The notes beneath the pieces were generated by a model, which was not told the origin of the DNA, ran no database searches, and saw only the letters and a list, made by a program, of their open reading frames with translations. DNA of 64,000 nt, taken from NCBI GenBank assembly GCA_009746045.1, contig RPFO01000034.1:223501-287500 (forward strand). The letters run 5' to 3'. This document shows positions 30,434-41,393 of the stretch, piece by piece. How positions within the stretch are numbered: position 1 is the first letter of the stretch; each line of letters begins with the position of its first letter. The stretch comes from Mesostigma viride. Lineage: Eukaryota > Streptophyta > Mesostigmatophyceae > Mesostigmatales > Mesostigmataceae. A program made the translations under genes and the position numbers.

Positions 30434-33400
30434 TGTCCCTGCCTACACGGATAGAGGTAGATGTAGGACAGGTAGATAAGATAGCGCAAGTCAATAACGT
30501 CGGGCAGATAGACAGCTTAGATAAGGACACCCCGTTGGTAGCGAATACCAGCGTGGGCGCAGAATCAGTCGTTACAGTAGATAGTCGCACCCCGCTTGTA
30601 GCGAATACAAGTGCGGATGCATCCTTGGGCGAGACTTCTGCTCCAAACACGCAGCCGGCCACGGGTAGCGCAGCGAGCTCCGACCAGCCTACGCGCGCAA
30701 CTCCGGCTGGTACCCGCAACTTGCTCCTGTTTAGGGGAGGTCTGGCTGTACCGGGATCAGCATTAGACCCCTACCTCAAGGACAAGACCGTCATGGACGT
30801 GCAGTTCATGGTGGACACGGGTGCGTCTACGTCGTTCATCAACGAGGCATTGGCGCGTCGCGCAGGATACGACATCCGGCCACATGCGACAGTGGTGAAT
30901 GTGACCTATTCAGATGGTCGCAAGAGCCCCTCGCCTGGTCGGGTTGATATCAAGGCTGTGATTCAAGGCATCCCTGTGGAGCTCACAGCCACGGTCGCAC
31001 CGCTGGGAGCTGCCGACATCATCATCGGCATCGACTGGCTGGACGCGCAGGATGTGGACATTAGCATTCGGCGTCGCGTGGTGTGGTTCCCTGACGGTTC
31101 CTTTTGGAGCCCTGTCAGCGAATACCAAGTGCAGGGCCCCGACGTGCATAACATCACGCACGAGCGGGAAGTCACCCAGCCCCGCAACGCCTCGCAGATC
31201 CTCATGAGCCTCAAGTCACTGGAGAGTAAGCTGCGTCGAGGCAAGGAGTACTACATGTACCGTCTTGACCTCTCCAACATAGAGGTTCTCCTTAATGAGA
31301 TCGGCGTGGGGTTTACACCCGAGGAGACGGAGCGTTATAACGCGGTTCTAGCGCGACGGGAGAAGCTCTTTGACGAAAGCAAGCAGGAGTTTCCCCCGCA
31401 CCGCTCAGTGCTCCACCGCATCCAGGTGAAGGAGGGCTATGGTCCCACGTCCTCCCCCATGTACCGCATGGGTCCAGTTGAGCTGGTGGAGCTGAAGAAG
31501 ATCTTGATGGCGCTCTTGGAGCGGGGTCTCATCGAGCCTAGCAATAGCCCCTTCTCGGCTGGTGTGCTACTGGTCCCTAAGCCTGGGGGCAAGTGGCGGC
31601 TCGTCACGGACTACCGGAAGCTCAATGCTATCACGGTAAAGTCCAAGTACCCCCTTCCGCGCATCGACGATATCTTCAACCGCGTCCAAGGAGCCACGTG
31701 CTTTACAGTCCTAGACTGCGCGGATGGCTTCTGGCAGCTTCGCATCGCCCCGGAGGATTGTCACAAGACGGCGTTCAACACGCCCTTTGGGCATTACCAG
31801 TTTCGGGTGGCCGCGATGGGTTTGTGCAATTCCCCCGCGAGCTTCCAGATGCTCATGAACGACATCCTCCGCCCTGTCATGGGAACCGCGCATCTTCCGC
31901 AGGTTTCCCGTGACCTCAAGGACCCCAACAGGGGCGTGAAGCCCCCGTGGTCCTACAAGCGCACATGCGCTCTCGCGTACCTGGACGACATCCTCGTGTA
32001 CTCCAAGACTTTCGAGGATCACTTAGAGGACGTCGACACAGTGTTGCGCATTATGGAAGAGGAGCATCTTTCGGTCCGCAAGGCCAAGGTCCGCGCTGGA
32101 CGCAGCGTGCCCTTTTTGGGTCACACCCTCTCTGCCGCTGGCGTCGCGACGGACCCCGCCAAGATTGCTTCCATCCAACAGTGGCCGACCCCGACCGACG
32201 TCAAGGGTGTGCGCAGCTTTTTGGGTATCGCGTCATACTACCGACGCTTTATCCCCCGCTTCGCGACAATAGCTGCCCCCATCAACGCCCTCCTCAAGAA
32301 GGGTGTTCCCTTTGTCTGGTCGGAACCGTGCCAGCAGGCCTTCGAGGCCCTCAAGCACAGCTTGACCACAGCACCCGTGCTCGCTATCCCGGATCCGTCA
32401 AGGCCCTTGTGGTGGCCACGGACGCGAGCAAGGTTGCGATTGGCGGCGTCCTCCTGCAGGACCAGGGTCAGGGGTTACAGCCGGTTGAGTATATCTCCCG
32501 CACCATGATCCCCGCCGAGCGTAACTACCCGGTGCATCAGCAGGAGCTTCTTGCTGTGGTCTACTGCTGTCACACTTGGCGCCATCATCTTCTCGGGGCT
32601 CAGTTTGACGTTGCGATTAGCGAGCAGGGGGACCTTGATCCCCACCGGCTGATCATCCACACGGACCATCGGCCCCTCACGCATCTGCTCGCCCAACCTA
32701 ACTTGACGCCCCGTCAGGCGCGGTGGATGGAGTACTTGTCTCAGTTTGCCCCTTTCAAAATTCAGTACGTGAAGGGTGCAGAGAATGTGGTCCCGGACGC
32801 CCTTTCTCGGCGGGCGGACTACGCAGATTTTTATGAGACTATGGACGTACTTCACACCACATGTGGCTCCGCGCAGGAGCCTGGCTCGCCTTGTGGCGAC
32901 CCAGGGTCGCCGCACAGTCGCTATCTGTTCCACACCGGTCGCACGACCCAGGACGACCTGTCTCCCGACTGGGAGGCCGCGCGCGAGGACGTGCGCGCCC
33001 CCGGGGAAAGGGAGGGGTCCCGGTCACGAGTGCCACTCAGCCACGTGGTACCGGCTCAGGGAATTTTTCACCTGCAGCGCATCGGGCCCCCTACCATTTT
33101 TTCGGAGTACGTGCACCAAACCCTTGAGGAGGAGGCGGACACGTACACGATCACTTCTGTCCTGGAGACGTTGATTAGTCGGTTCACTGTCACGGAGCCC
33201 GCGGCCTTAGAGGCAATCAGGTCGCACCCCAAGCAGATGGGCAAGCTCCCGTGCAAGTTCCAGGACGGGCGACTCTATGTCATGGTGAGGCCAGACTGCT
33301 GGCGCCTGTACGTCCCGGAGTTATGTCGAGCGGCTCTGCTCCATGAGCTCCATGACTCTCTCGCCGGTGGCCACCAAGGGATCCACCGCTTGCTGCCACG

Positions 33401-34673
33401 GGCCAGAAAGAACTTCTATTGGCCAGGCATGCGAGAGTACATTGAGACGTACGTGCGCGAGTGTCCATCATGTCAGATCATGAAGTCCCGCAATACGGGC
33501 TCACAGGCGGTCCCCCAGACCCTACCAGACCCGATGGGCCCTTGGGATTCCCTGATGATGGATTTTGTTGGCCCCTTCCGGAAGACCAAGAATGGCAACA
33601 GCATGATTCTGGTTTTCCTGGACCGTTTGACGCGCATGTGTCACCTGGCACCATGTCCGGCCGAACTCACGGCCGAGGCTTGCGCTAAGCTATACCTTCA
33701 CCACGTGTTCAGGTACCACGGACTCAGCCGGCAATTCATATCGGACCGAGACAAGCTGTTCACGGCCCGCTTCTGGCAGGAGTTCTTTGAATGCCTGGGC
33801 ACCAAGGTGTCGCTGGGGACAGCATATCACAGCTCGTCCTCCCACCTGGTGGAGAGGCTGAACCGCACAGTGCAAGAGACCATGCGCCACTACACCGACG
33901 CGGTGGGAAGCAACTGGGAAGAGTTCTTGGGTTTGGTGGAGTTCTCCCTGAATAACGCCCCCCAGGCAGCTCATGGCTTCACACCATTCTTCCTCAACAC
34001 GGGCAGGCATCCGCTCACGCCGACTGACCTTCTCACAAGCCCAGCCTTAGCTGAAAAGTCGGTCCGGCGAGACACCCTCGAAGGGGTGGAGAGGCTGCTG
34101 GTCCAGATGCGCCAGGCCCATGACAGTGCGGTCAAGGGCTACCGGGCCGCCGCAGAGCGCTACATGGCGAGGACTGCTGGCCGCCTAGATGCGCGCACGC
34201 CGGCCATCGAGGTGGGCGACTGGGTACTGGTGGAAGGCCCCCGCCTAGGACGTTTCTCTGAGAAGGTAGAGGGTGAGCTCAAGACAAAGCTCCGTCCTAT
34301 GTTCCTGGGGCCACACAAGGTTCTGGAGAAGCTTGGAGATGTGATGTTCAAGGTGGACATCCCGAGCTCCTGGAACACTTCCTCCAACTTCCATCGAGAC
34401 CAGCTCAAGTTATACCACCAGAACTCCATCCAAGGTCGGCTCAACCCGCCGGCCCCTGTCGAGTACAACCCCGAGACTGGAGAACAGGAAGACGAGGTGG
34501 CCGAGATCGTGGACCACCGGGACATCAAGCGTGGGAGAGGTAGACAGCGACAGTATCGCGTACGGTGGCGTTTTGCTCAGCATGATTACGAGGATTCGTG
34601 GCGAACCGAGAATGAGCTAGAAGGGTGTGAACGTCTGCTTCGCGAGTATAAGGCCAAGCATGCCCTCCACTAG
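30379..34673 (+). pseudogene. gypsy copy 1 pol with one frameshift
   Basis: The frame is open before gag stops and runs at -1 to gag; no ATG starts it. Domains in order: aspartic protease MVDTGASTSFI (30811), reverse transcriptase with YLDDILVYS (31978), RNase H (about 32411-32830, with TDASKVAIGG and HTDHRPL), integrase zinc finger H...H...CPSC (about 33340-33470), the DDE core (Asp 33561, Asp 33744, Glu 33852) and a C-terminal chromodomain (about 34495-34650, AEIVDHRDI...YRVRWRF). Near 32411 the frame changes in a CCCTTGTGGTGG stretch at the start of RNase H, consistent with one lost base. About 25 unusual residues precede YLDD. Integrase has YHSSSSHLVERLNRT where YHPQTDGQTER is common. Everything else is intact. 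Confidence 0.93.
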
Positions 34674-36011
34674 GCTACCGCGAAGGTAGTAGTGGTGGGG
34701 GCGCTATGACAACGGGCTTGATCACGTGTAGCCAGGATGCCGCGAAGGCACTTGTGTTATTCACGTCGATGTGTACGCACCATCGTGGTAATTGGGTATA
34801 AGAGCCTAGTATCAAGTGTACCCCTTTTTCACACTCACACGCCTTGAGTCGAGTGTGCGATGATCGCAGATGCTTCCACAGCAGCCCGACATGCAGCGAG
34901 GAGCCAGAGATATCGTTGTTCGCTGACAACGTTGACTTGCGGATGGACATGGACATGAACGTCCCGCAGCCATTGGCGGAGCCTAAGACTCCTGACCAAC
35001 GCCAGGTGCAAACAGGGCCGACTCGGCGAACGGGCGGTTCTGTCACACCTGCGGTGACACCGATCCAACAACGGGACGGTGATGCCGTGCGAACCATTCG
35101 GACCCAGGGAACGGGGGTGATGACGGTTCTTGTCGGGACGGGACCGACCCGGCCAACGGGCGGCTCGACCGACCTGACCAAGCCCGTTTCCGAGGTTGTT
35201 GAGCGCAACCAGAAACGGCCCCAGGTGGAACCGGATGCCCAGCGAGAAGTTAGACGTCGCGCATGTACGAACGAGGTGTCGGCGGGCAGCGTCTCCGCGG
35301 ATTCCCAGAGTCCGCGCCGAGAGGCTCGAACTTACTCCGAGCGGGTGGCCCGCGTGGAGGGCGTCCCGCGCCCATCTACCAGAGAGGCGTGGCCCGATAC
35401 CAGCGGTGGGCTTTATATCTCCCGCGCAGGGGTCTTTGCTCGTACAGCCGGCGCCATGGACGGTGGGCGCTTACGTCAGTGCGTTTCCCGGCCCACAACG
35501 AGTACGCCCCTTACGCGAGTTTCGGGGTGTTCCCGTCTACATTGAACTCCCACCACCGCCGTTCGTGGCCGTCGCCAGCGCGGACTATCACCGACCGCAA
35601 CCGCTGCACTTTGAGGCAGGAACCCATGCGTATGTGGAGCGAGGCTCCATGCGCGAGCTAGTCTGTTTCGACTTGCACCCAGGGAGGGCGGCCCCGCGAC
35701 CCCAGGACTGCCTCGAATCGACGCCAGAGGGTTCTGGTACGCGTTACGGCCCCAAGCGGGAGCTGCCAAAATACATGGTAGATGGTAAACCTCGAAAGGT
35801 TGACTGTCCCAAGTATGCTCCGTGCGAGGGAGAGGCATTCCTCGACTGGGTTGTGCCCAACTTTGTGAGGGCTCCGGGCTTTCGCTTCAACGCTCTCCAG
35901 GTGCGCGTCGTAGTGTTGACCATGGCGGGGGGTTTCTTTGCGGAGCATGGATGTGGGGTTATTGATTGGAACGCGGGCACAATCATGTTCACGCACCCGC
36001 AATACCTGGCC

Positions 36012-37981
36012 CCGCCGACGAGAATGGCTGACGGCGGTATGGCTGACGGCGGAGTTCAGATCTTTTGCGTCTGAGCCCCAAATTCGGTCAGACCACTTGC
36101 ATTCGATGCGCCTTTCTAAGACGCACTTGCCAGTATAAACGGTTACGGCTGCCACGCAGTATAGACAAAGTTACGCACGTGACCAGCTATGACGACTACC
36201 AAAGCAAAACGAGGGCTGGAAAAGGAGCTGGCACAGCTTCCCAGCGCCCAGCCCAACCCTCTCGCCCTCGCCATTGTTCAGCCGCCAGGCTTACCCGCCA
36301 AACCCTCGCCAAGCGCCTCGCCTGAGCCCAAGAAACCATGCCACGATCGCCACAAATGGAGCAAATTCTTGCCCGGCGACGGAATGTTCTCCCTCCTCGA
36401 GTGGCAGCAGCTGTCGCCGCAGGAAGTCGTCGAAGTTCTCCAGTTCCTCACACAGGAGCGGAAGCTCTTTGTGCCCTGGACAAGGGCGGCTATCGACTAC
36501 CGCGACACGTCCTGGCTCTACACCTGTGCCGAATCCCGCCAACGCGAGTCTATCTTGACCAGCTACTACCAGCGCAGCTTCGGCGCCATCCACAGAGAAC
36601 TTTGGAACGCACTCAACGCCCCAGCCCCCGCACAGCCGGCAGCCCCATCGGCTTCCTCCCTCTGCAAGGATGACATCCGCGCAGTGCTGGAGGAGCACGT
36701 GACCTGGCCGCTGGCCGAGAAGATGACCTCGCTGAACACCACGCTCAACACGGTCGAGGCCCGGGTCTCCAACGTGGAAACCAAGGTCGTCCACAAGCTA
36801 CAACCACAGTTCACGGCGCTACACACCGCGGCGCAGGCTTCGGAAACGCATGCTGCACTTGTCTCTCGCCTTAACCAGGTGGAAGGCAAGTGCGGCGTGC
36901 TCATGAAGAAGCTTGAGGCCATCACCGCCCACACCGAGGCCCTGGCCACACAGGTCCCAAAGCTAGCGGAGCAGACGGCCACCATTGCCTCCCAGCCACC
37001 CCGGCAGGATGCTGGTGACCTCCCGCTCTCCTACGCGGACCTGCTGCGGACAGCGACCGCCTCCACCACCGACGCCATCGCCACGAAGCTCCAGGAGCTG
37101 GAGGACCACCGCCAGGCCCAGCAACGGGAGGTCACCGATCGCGCTCGCCGCGAGTGCCGAGTGGTGCTACGTCGCTTCCCCCAGAAGCCAGGTGAGACGT
37201 CAACCTCCCTTGCTGACGAGATCAAGAAACAGCTTCTTACCCTCATGGGCCTGGTAGGTGAGGTAGAACTGCGTGGGTGCCACCGCCTTCCCCACTCACG
37301 GGACAAGGCGGCCACCCCACCAGTCCTGCTCACCTTCCTCTCCCCTGAGGATAAGCAGCGGTTCCTCTCTCGTCGCAAGCGGTTGCACGACCTCACCTGG
37401 ACGCTGGATGACGACCTAACCCCCGCTCAGCAACAGCAGCGACGCGACCTGTGGCCGGAATACCTCCGCCATAAGCAGGACCCCCAGAAGCCCAAGGTGT
37501 ACTGGAGGGGCGGGGACCTGATGATCAACCACAAGATGTGGACGCCCCCAGCGGGCTAGAATAGCAATAGCCCTAGCTTGTAACCATTGGAGTCACTGTC
37601 GCTAAGGCAGCCATGCCTAGAATGTTTGCCTAGCTGTGCCAACAAACCTAGTCACGTGCCGCCAACGCACGGTACACAACCAGCCATAGCCTTAGCCTAG
37701 TTCTAGTACAGCCATGCTACGCCCTGGCTATGTTCAGATTACTTGCCCACGCTCCCAAGTGCTATGACATGCTCACATGGGTCTTATTGCACCCACAGTT
37801 TGCCGGATCGTTAGCCTGTCCTTTTAGCTAGCCGCGCCCGATTGCAGCTGTGGCATGCCTTTGGCATGAAGGAGACTGGGGGTCTCTGCCCTTTCTCCTG
37901 TAGTGCACACACAGGGATTAAAAGCACTTCGGTGCTCCGTGACTCCCCAACGGGAGCACGAGTTTAATTAATTAATTAATT
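36012..37981 (+). mobile_element. ORF1-only LINE with TTAA-repeat tail, copy 1
   Basis: A 1,970 bp insertion in the gypsy extra ORF, flanked by an 11 bp duplication AATACCTGGCC (36001-36011 and 37982-37992); copy 2 of the gypsy element shows the empty site. It begins with two tandem ATGGCTGACGGCGG units, holds one ORF, then about 400 bases of 3' UTR. It ends in a hairpin (GTGCTCC...GGAGCAC, 37932-37959) followed by a TTAA-repeat tail at 37964-37981 instead of poly(A). No reverse transcriptase is present, so it must borrow one. Confidence 0.88.
36189..37559 (+). CDS. LINE ORF1 protein (L1-type nucleic-acid-binding)
   Basis: 456 codons from ATG 36189, intact. The N-terminal part (about 55-140) contains FLPGDGMFSLLEWQQLSP and an unidentified domain. 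Residues about 160-270 are a heptad-rich coiled coil (LNTTLNTVEARVSNVETKV). Residues about 315-445 match the L1 ORF1p pattern: CRVVLRRFPQKPGETST, LLTFLSPEDKQRFLSRRKRL, then a C-terminal domain LTPAQQQQRRDLWPEYL ending in KVYWRGGDLMINHKMW. ORF1p binds RNA as a trimer and acts as a chaperone in retrotransposition. Related but broken copies lie at 55228-56280 and 57247-58478. Confidence 0.85.
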   Translation: MTTTKAKRGLEKELAQLPSAQPNPLALAIVQPPGLPAKPSPSASPEPKKPCHDRHKWSKFLPGDGMFSLLEWQQLSPQEVVEVLQFLTQERKLFVPWTRAAIDYRDTSWLYTCAESRQRESILTSYYQRSFGAIHRELWNALNAPAPAQPAAPSASSLCKDDIRAVLEEHVTWPLAEKMTSLNTTLNTVEARVSNVETKVVHKLQPQFTALHTAAQASETHAALVSRLNQVEGKCGVLMKKLEAITAHTEALATQVPKLAEQTATIASQPPRQDAGDLPLSYADLLRTATASTTDAIATKLQELEDHRQAQQREVTDRARRECRVVLRRFPQKPGETSTSLADEIKKQLLTLMGLVGEVELRGCHRLPHSRDKAATPPVLLTFLSPEDKQRFLSRRKRLHDLTWTLDDDLTPAQQQQRRDLWPEYLRHKQDPQKPKVYWRGGDLMINHKMWTPPAG

Positions 37982-38208
37982 AATACCTGGCCGCATTCAT
38001 GTCGTACTGGCCCACCGGGACGTGGGTAGACCTCGCTCAAACGCGCACCAACGTGAACGAATACCAGCTCGCATACAATGCGGATCACCTCGCTAATCCC
38101 GGGAAGATCCTCGAGGAAATTGGTGAGCAGGGTCGCCAGGTACTCCACGAGTATCGTCAACGGAAGGCGCGGTCGGGAGGGGTGGGCCCTAGCATTGGAG
38201 GAATGTGA

Positions 38209-39037
38209 GGGTCGCGACCTCCTCATGGACAGTTCTGCACGCGAGCACCTCCCGTAGTCGCTGATGACGACTGCCGTGATCCATATTTTGGCCTTTGCTC
38301 GGCGGTGGCGTTTACAACGCTGTCACATGCTGGCGCGTGCGCGCCCCGCGGATCACTGTTGCGCACCCCAACTGTTGCGTGCCCGCCACTGTGCATGGTC
38401 GCGCGCAACATGTCTGCCACGCGCGTATTATTATCCCAGTTGTGATACGCATCGTCGCCTGCAACCATGCATCCGGTAGTATTGGTATCGGTCGACCCCA
38501 TCAATTGGGTTAATTGTCTTGCATGGCGTTGATTGGTGTGCGCCTCTGATTCGGGTCGCTGGCGGAATTTTATATGCTGCCGCGGCCCTGCACTAGCGCG
38601 GTCGCCAGGGAGGGCAGCGGTGAGAGGGAAATTAATTGATGGATTTGTGGGAAGTGGGGGAGATTCCAGGAAGGATTATGGGGGTTCCTGTTCCTGCTGT
38701 TCCAGCCCAGAGATCCAGAGTCCAGTCACATTGCTCTCATGAATTGCAACGGGATGGCGACAGCATCCCATCGGCTATCAAGGAATTGTCCTTGTGTGGC
38801 AACGCCGGGGAGAATTGGCTTTACTAACCCGCTGGCGAACAGGGGTTGGGACATAGTATCCCCATGGCCGATTTTGTACTATTGTTCTCTATAGCTGACT
38901 GCCCAGCCTGGGCAATTGTCGCTTTTGTGTGTTGCTTGTTTTGCTTGCAAGAGCTTCTTTTTTTTCTTGTTTGTTTGTTTGTGTTAATTGTCTTGTTGCG
39001 TGCGCCCCAAGCCTGGACGATATAGCTATCGTCCCCT
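38209..39037. other. gypsy copy 1 3' non-coding region
   Basis: About 830 bases between the extra ORF and the polypurine tract, with a T-rich stretch near 38955-38985. No gene. Compared with copy 2 about 106 bases are missing near 38228, at a pair of short GGACAGT repeats, suggesting deletion between direct repeats. Confidence 0.6.
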
Positions 39038-39051
39038 GGGGAAGGGAGGAG
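39038..39051 (+). promoter_or_regulatory. polypurine tract of gypsy copy 1
   Basis: GGGGAAGGGAGGAG directly abuts the 3' LTR, as expected for the plus-strand primer of an LTR retrotransposon. Confidence 0.9.
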
Positions 39052-39719
39052 TGTTACGGCCCAGACCTTTGTATGGGCGTAACAATGCCTTCAATAAATA
39101 AGTCGAAAGTCATTTGTTATTCGTTTGGGACTTTCGATAGCTCGCTTTCATAGTCCGCCGGACTATAGAACTCAGTTCGGGACTTAATTGGGAATTTGTC
39201 CTAAGTTCGGGACTTGTGTGTGTTTATTTGGTACCTTGTATGTTCCGGACCAGTTATTTTGGGCCTAGCCAGAAGTACGAGATCTTCTAGGGGCCGGACC
39301 GGCCCTAGACGTCAGACAGAACCTATTGGGGCTTGACGGCAGTATCTGGAAGATCGGCGCGCATGTCGGCGCGCCGGCACACCAACTTGCCAGCTTGGTA
39401 GCGCAGCTAGGTGAAATTGGTCTGTGGACGATGGACTCGCTCTCTTTGGTTTGATGATTAATGAAACGAGTGTTGACGACTCTCTCAGACCAGGGGGCAC
39501 TATTCCGGATGCCATTTGCCTCATGACATGCCGTGTTATATAGCTAGATTAATTAATCATGCTATAAGGCCTAGCTGAGAACAAACCGCTGCTCAGTTAG
39601 TCAATTTACTGCGATCTTTGCTTGCTATCGCGGTACGCGGATGCGCGGCTATGCCGGCTTATTAAACTGCACCTTATACTAGATTAGATCTTTCGCACCG
39701 TCCGGCACAGGACGTAACA
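39052..39719 (+). repeat. 3' LTR of gypsy copy 1
   Basis: 668 bp and nearly identical to 26293-26960. Visible differences include ATAGAACTC for ATAAGACTC, TTGGTTTGATG for TTGGATTGATG, and GAGAACAAA for GAGGACAAA. Confidence 0.95.
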
Positions 39720-39724
39720 CCACT

Positions 39725-41343
39725 TGATGATGCACCTTGAAATATATACATATATATATTTAATTTTTCCTGATTTCAGAGTACATGGTCAGATATGGAC
39801 ATCGAAGGTTAGCAAGAGCAAGTATGGAAATTCAAATCACACTCAGATTTCATCAAGAAACGCAGCCTTGGTTAGTCATGACGACGGTTTGCAGTAAAAG
39901 GGAGCCAGAAAATAGGGCAGTGTTCATAGCACCTTTTGAGGTACGTCCGGTAAAGGTTTGATGCCTGCTATAAGGCTTTCAGTTCGTTGTTAGTCTGGGC
40001 TTGCAGACTGTATGGCTTCTGCTGACCCTTGCGGAGGTGTCTATTCTTTATCGTGTATTCACGAATCGGAGGCTTTGATTATTCCACGCCAGCAAGGCGT
40101 CTCGACCGTCGGGGTTTTGGTGCGGAAGGTTGTTGTTTGATATAAACGGGGCCGCTCGTGTAGCCATTTGCCCGCGGGTAGTTTATGGATTATCTTTGCT
40201 GGTCAGGCAGTCTTTAGAAGAGCTCATGTGAGCCAAAGTCGATGCCGATTCTCAATGCAGCGTGACTGCAGCACATTCTGGACCTGTGCACTGAGTTGCG
40301 GACATCATTGCTGTTTTCTTTTTTGAACTTGATGGTGGCAAAGCGGTGTAAGCCTCATGGAAGTCAGACATTGGCATGGTTGTGGGGCATCGTAGGGACT
40401 GGATGTCTTCCCCGGTTTCCTTGCCATTTTTTTTCTCTGTCAAAAAGAAGCTATATAGCAATCATGCTTACCGGCATGCAGGATCAGGCAAAGTCGGTAT
40501 GCTTTGACTGCTGATTGTATCAACAATAGGCTTTCAGGATGCACAGGGGGCTCCATCATACTTCATATACCTACATGGCATAACTGAATATTTTTTCGTA
40601 TGGGAAGTGTCTTGCATGCGTACCATGTTTTAGCATGAGCCCAGGGATACCCCAAGCATGTATGATTGCTTTGGTGGCTGTAAAATCATCATGTTCCTTG
40701 CCGGGCCGTGACCCAACTGCGCTCATGTACGCCCATGATAGTGTCACAACATGCCCTAGTTGACGAGAAATGCTTGAAACAACCCTGAAAACCATGAGAT
40801 CTAGTGGTCATGTACAATTGCGTATCAAAGTTATGCGTATTGTGTCGTTCTATACATTATACAGACTCGGTCTTCATCTTTATTACTCTCACTGTTATGT
40901 TTGTTCATCCTGTCTATTTCTTCACTGCCTAGCCCTTTTCACCTTACACTTTTTCTTTGGAGTGAGCTGGGCACGAGGCTTTAGACCCTGTTGGACAGGA
41001 GACCCCCAGCCGGGCACCATGGGCGCTGAAACATCGAACTCCTGACCCATTCTCCAACATCGCCTGTGCCTCACCACATCCCAGCAATGACCTCCTTCTT
41101 TATTCCATTTTTGTTTCTGTTATTATTATTACGAGCTTTACTTTGTCTGTATTCACTATTGTTCGTAGTATTACAAGTTACATTTTCTTTTCTTTTTTCT
41201 TTCTTTCTTTTTCTTTTTTCTCTTCCCCTTTGTAATGTTTCCTCCTTACTTTTTCTTTTAAATAGCCCCTTTGTGTATGTGTGTATGCGTTCGCTCTTTT
41301 CCTTCTTAGTTTTTTTTTTTTTTTTTTTTTTTTTTTTGTTGTT

Positions 41344-41393
<50 letters not shown>

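Larger units (their letters stand above)
34844..38208 (+). pseudogene. gypsy copy 1 extra 3' ORF, split by LINE
   Basis: Downstream of integrase there is a third coding region. An N-terminal stretch (34844-35360) in one frame contains QTGPTRRTGG and GTGPTRPTGG repeats. A C-terminal domain in another frame runs from about 35360 to 36010 and resumes after the LINE at 37993-38208 (ending SIGGM). The intact C-terminal version is in copy 2 (45218-44334). I do not recognise the protein: it has no signal peptide or clear membrane segment, so it is not an obvious envelope. Conservation in both copies argues that it is a real part of the family. Confidence 0.6.
26293..39719 (+). mobile_element. Ty3/gypsy chromodomain retrotransposon, copy 1 (full length)
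   Basis: It is 13,427 bp, bounded by two 668 bp LTRs that start TGTTACGG and end CGTAACA, with a 5 bp target duplication CCACT at 26288-26292 and 39720-39724. The LTRs differ at only a few positions (about 99% identical by eye), so the insertion is recent. The order inside is primer site, small hybrid-binding-domain ORF, gag, pol (protease, reverse transcriptase, RNase H, integrase, chromodomain), extra ORF, polypurine tract. A 2 kb LINE later inserted into the extra ORF. Pol has one frameshift near 32411, so this copy is probably not autonomous as read. Confidence 0.97.

Noticed and set aside
34844-36074. Extra gypsy ORF as an envelope gene
   Set aside because: No signal peptide, transmembrane anchor or fusion-like segment is visible, so only an unknown ORF is claimed.
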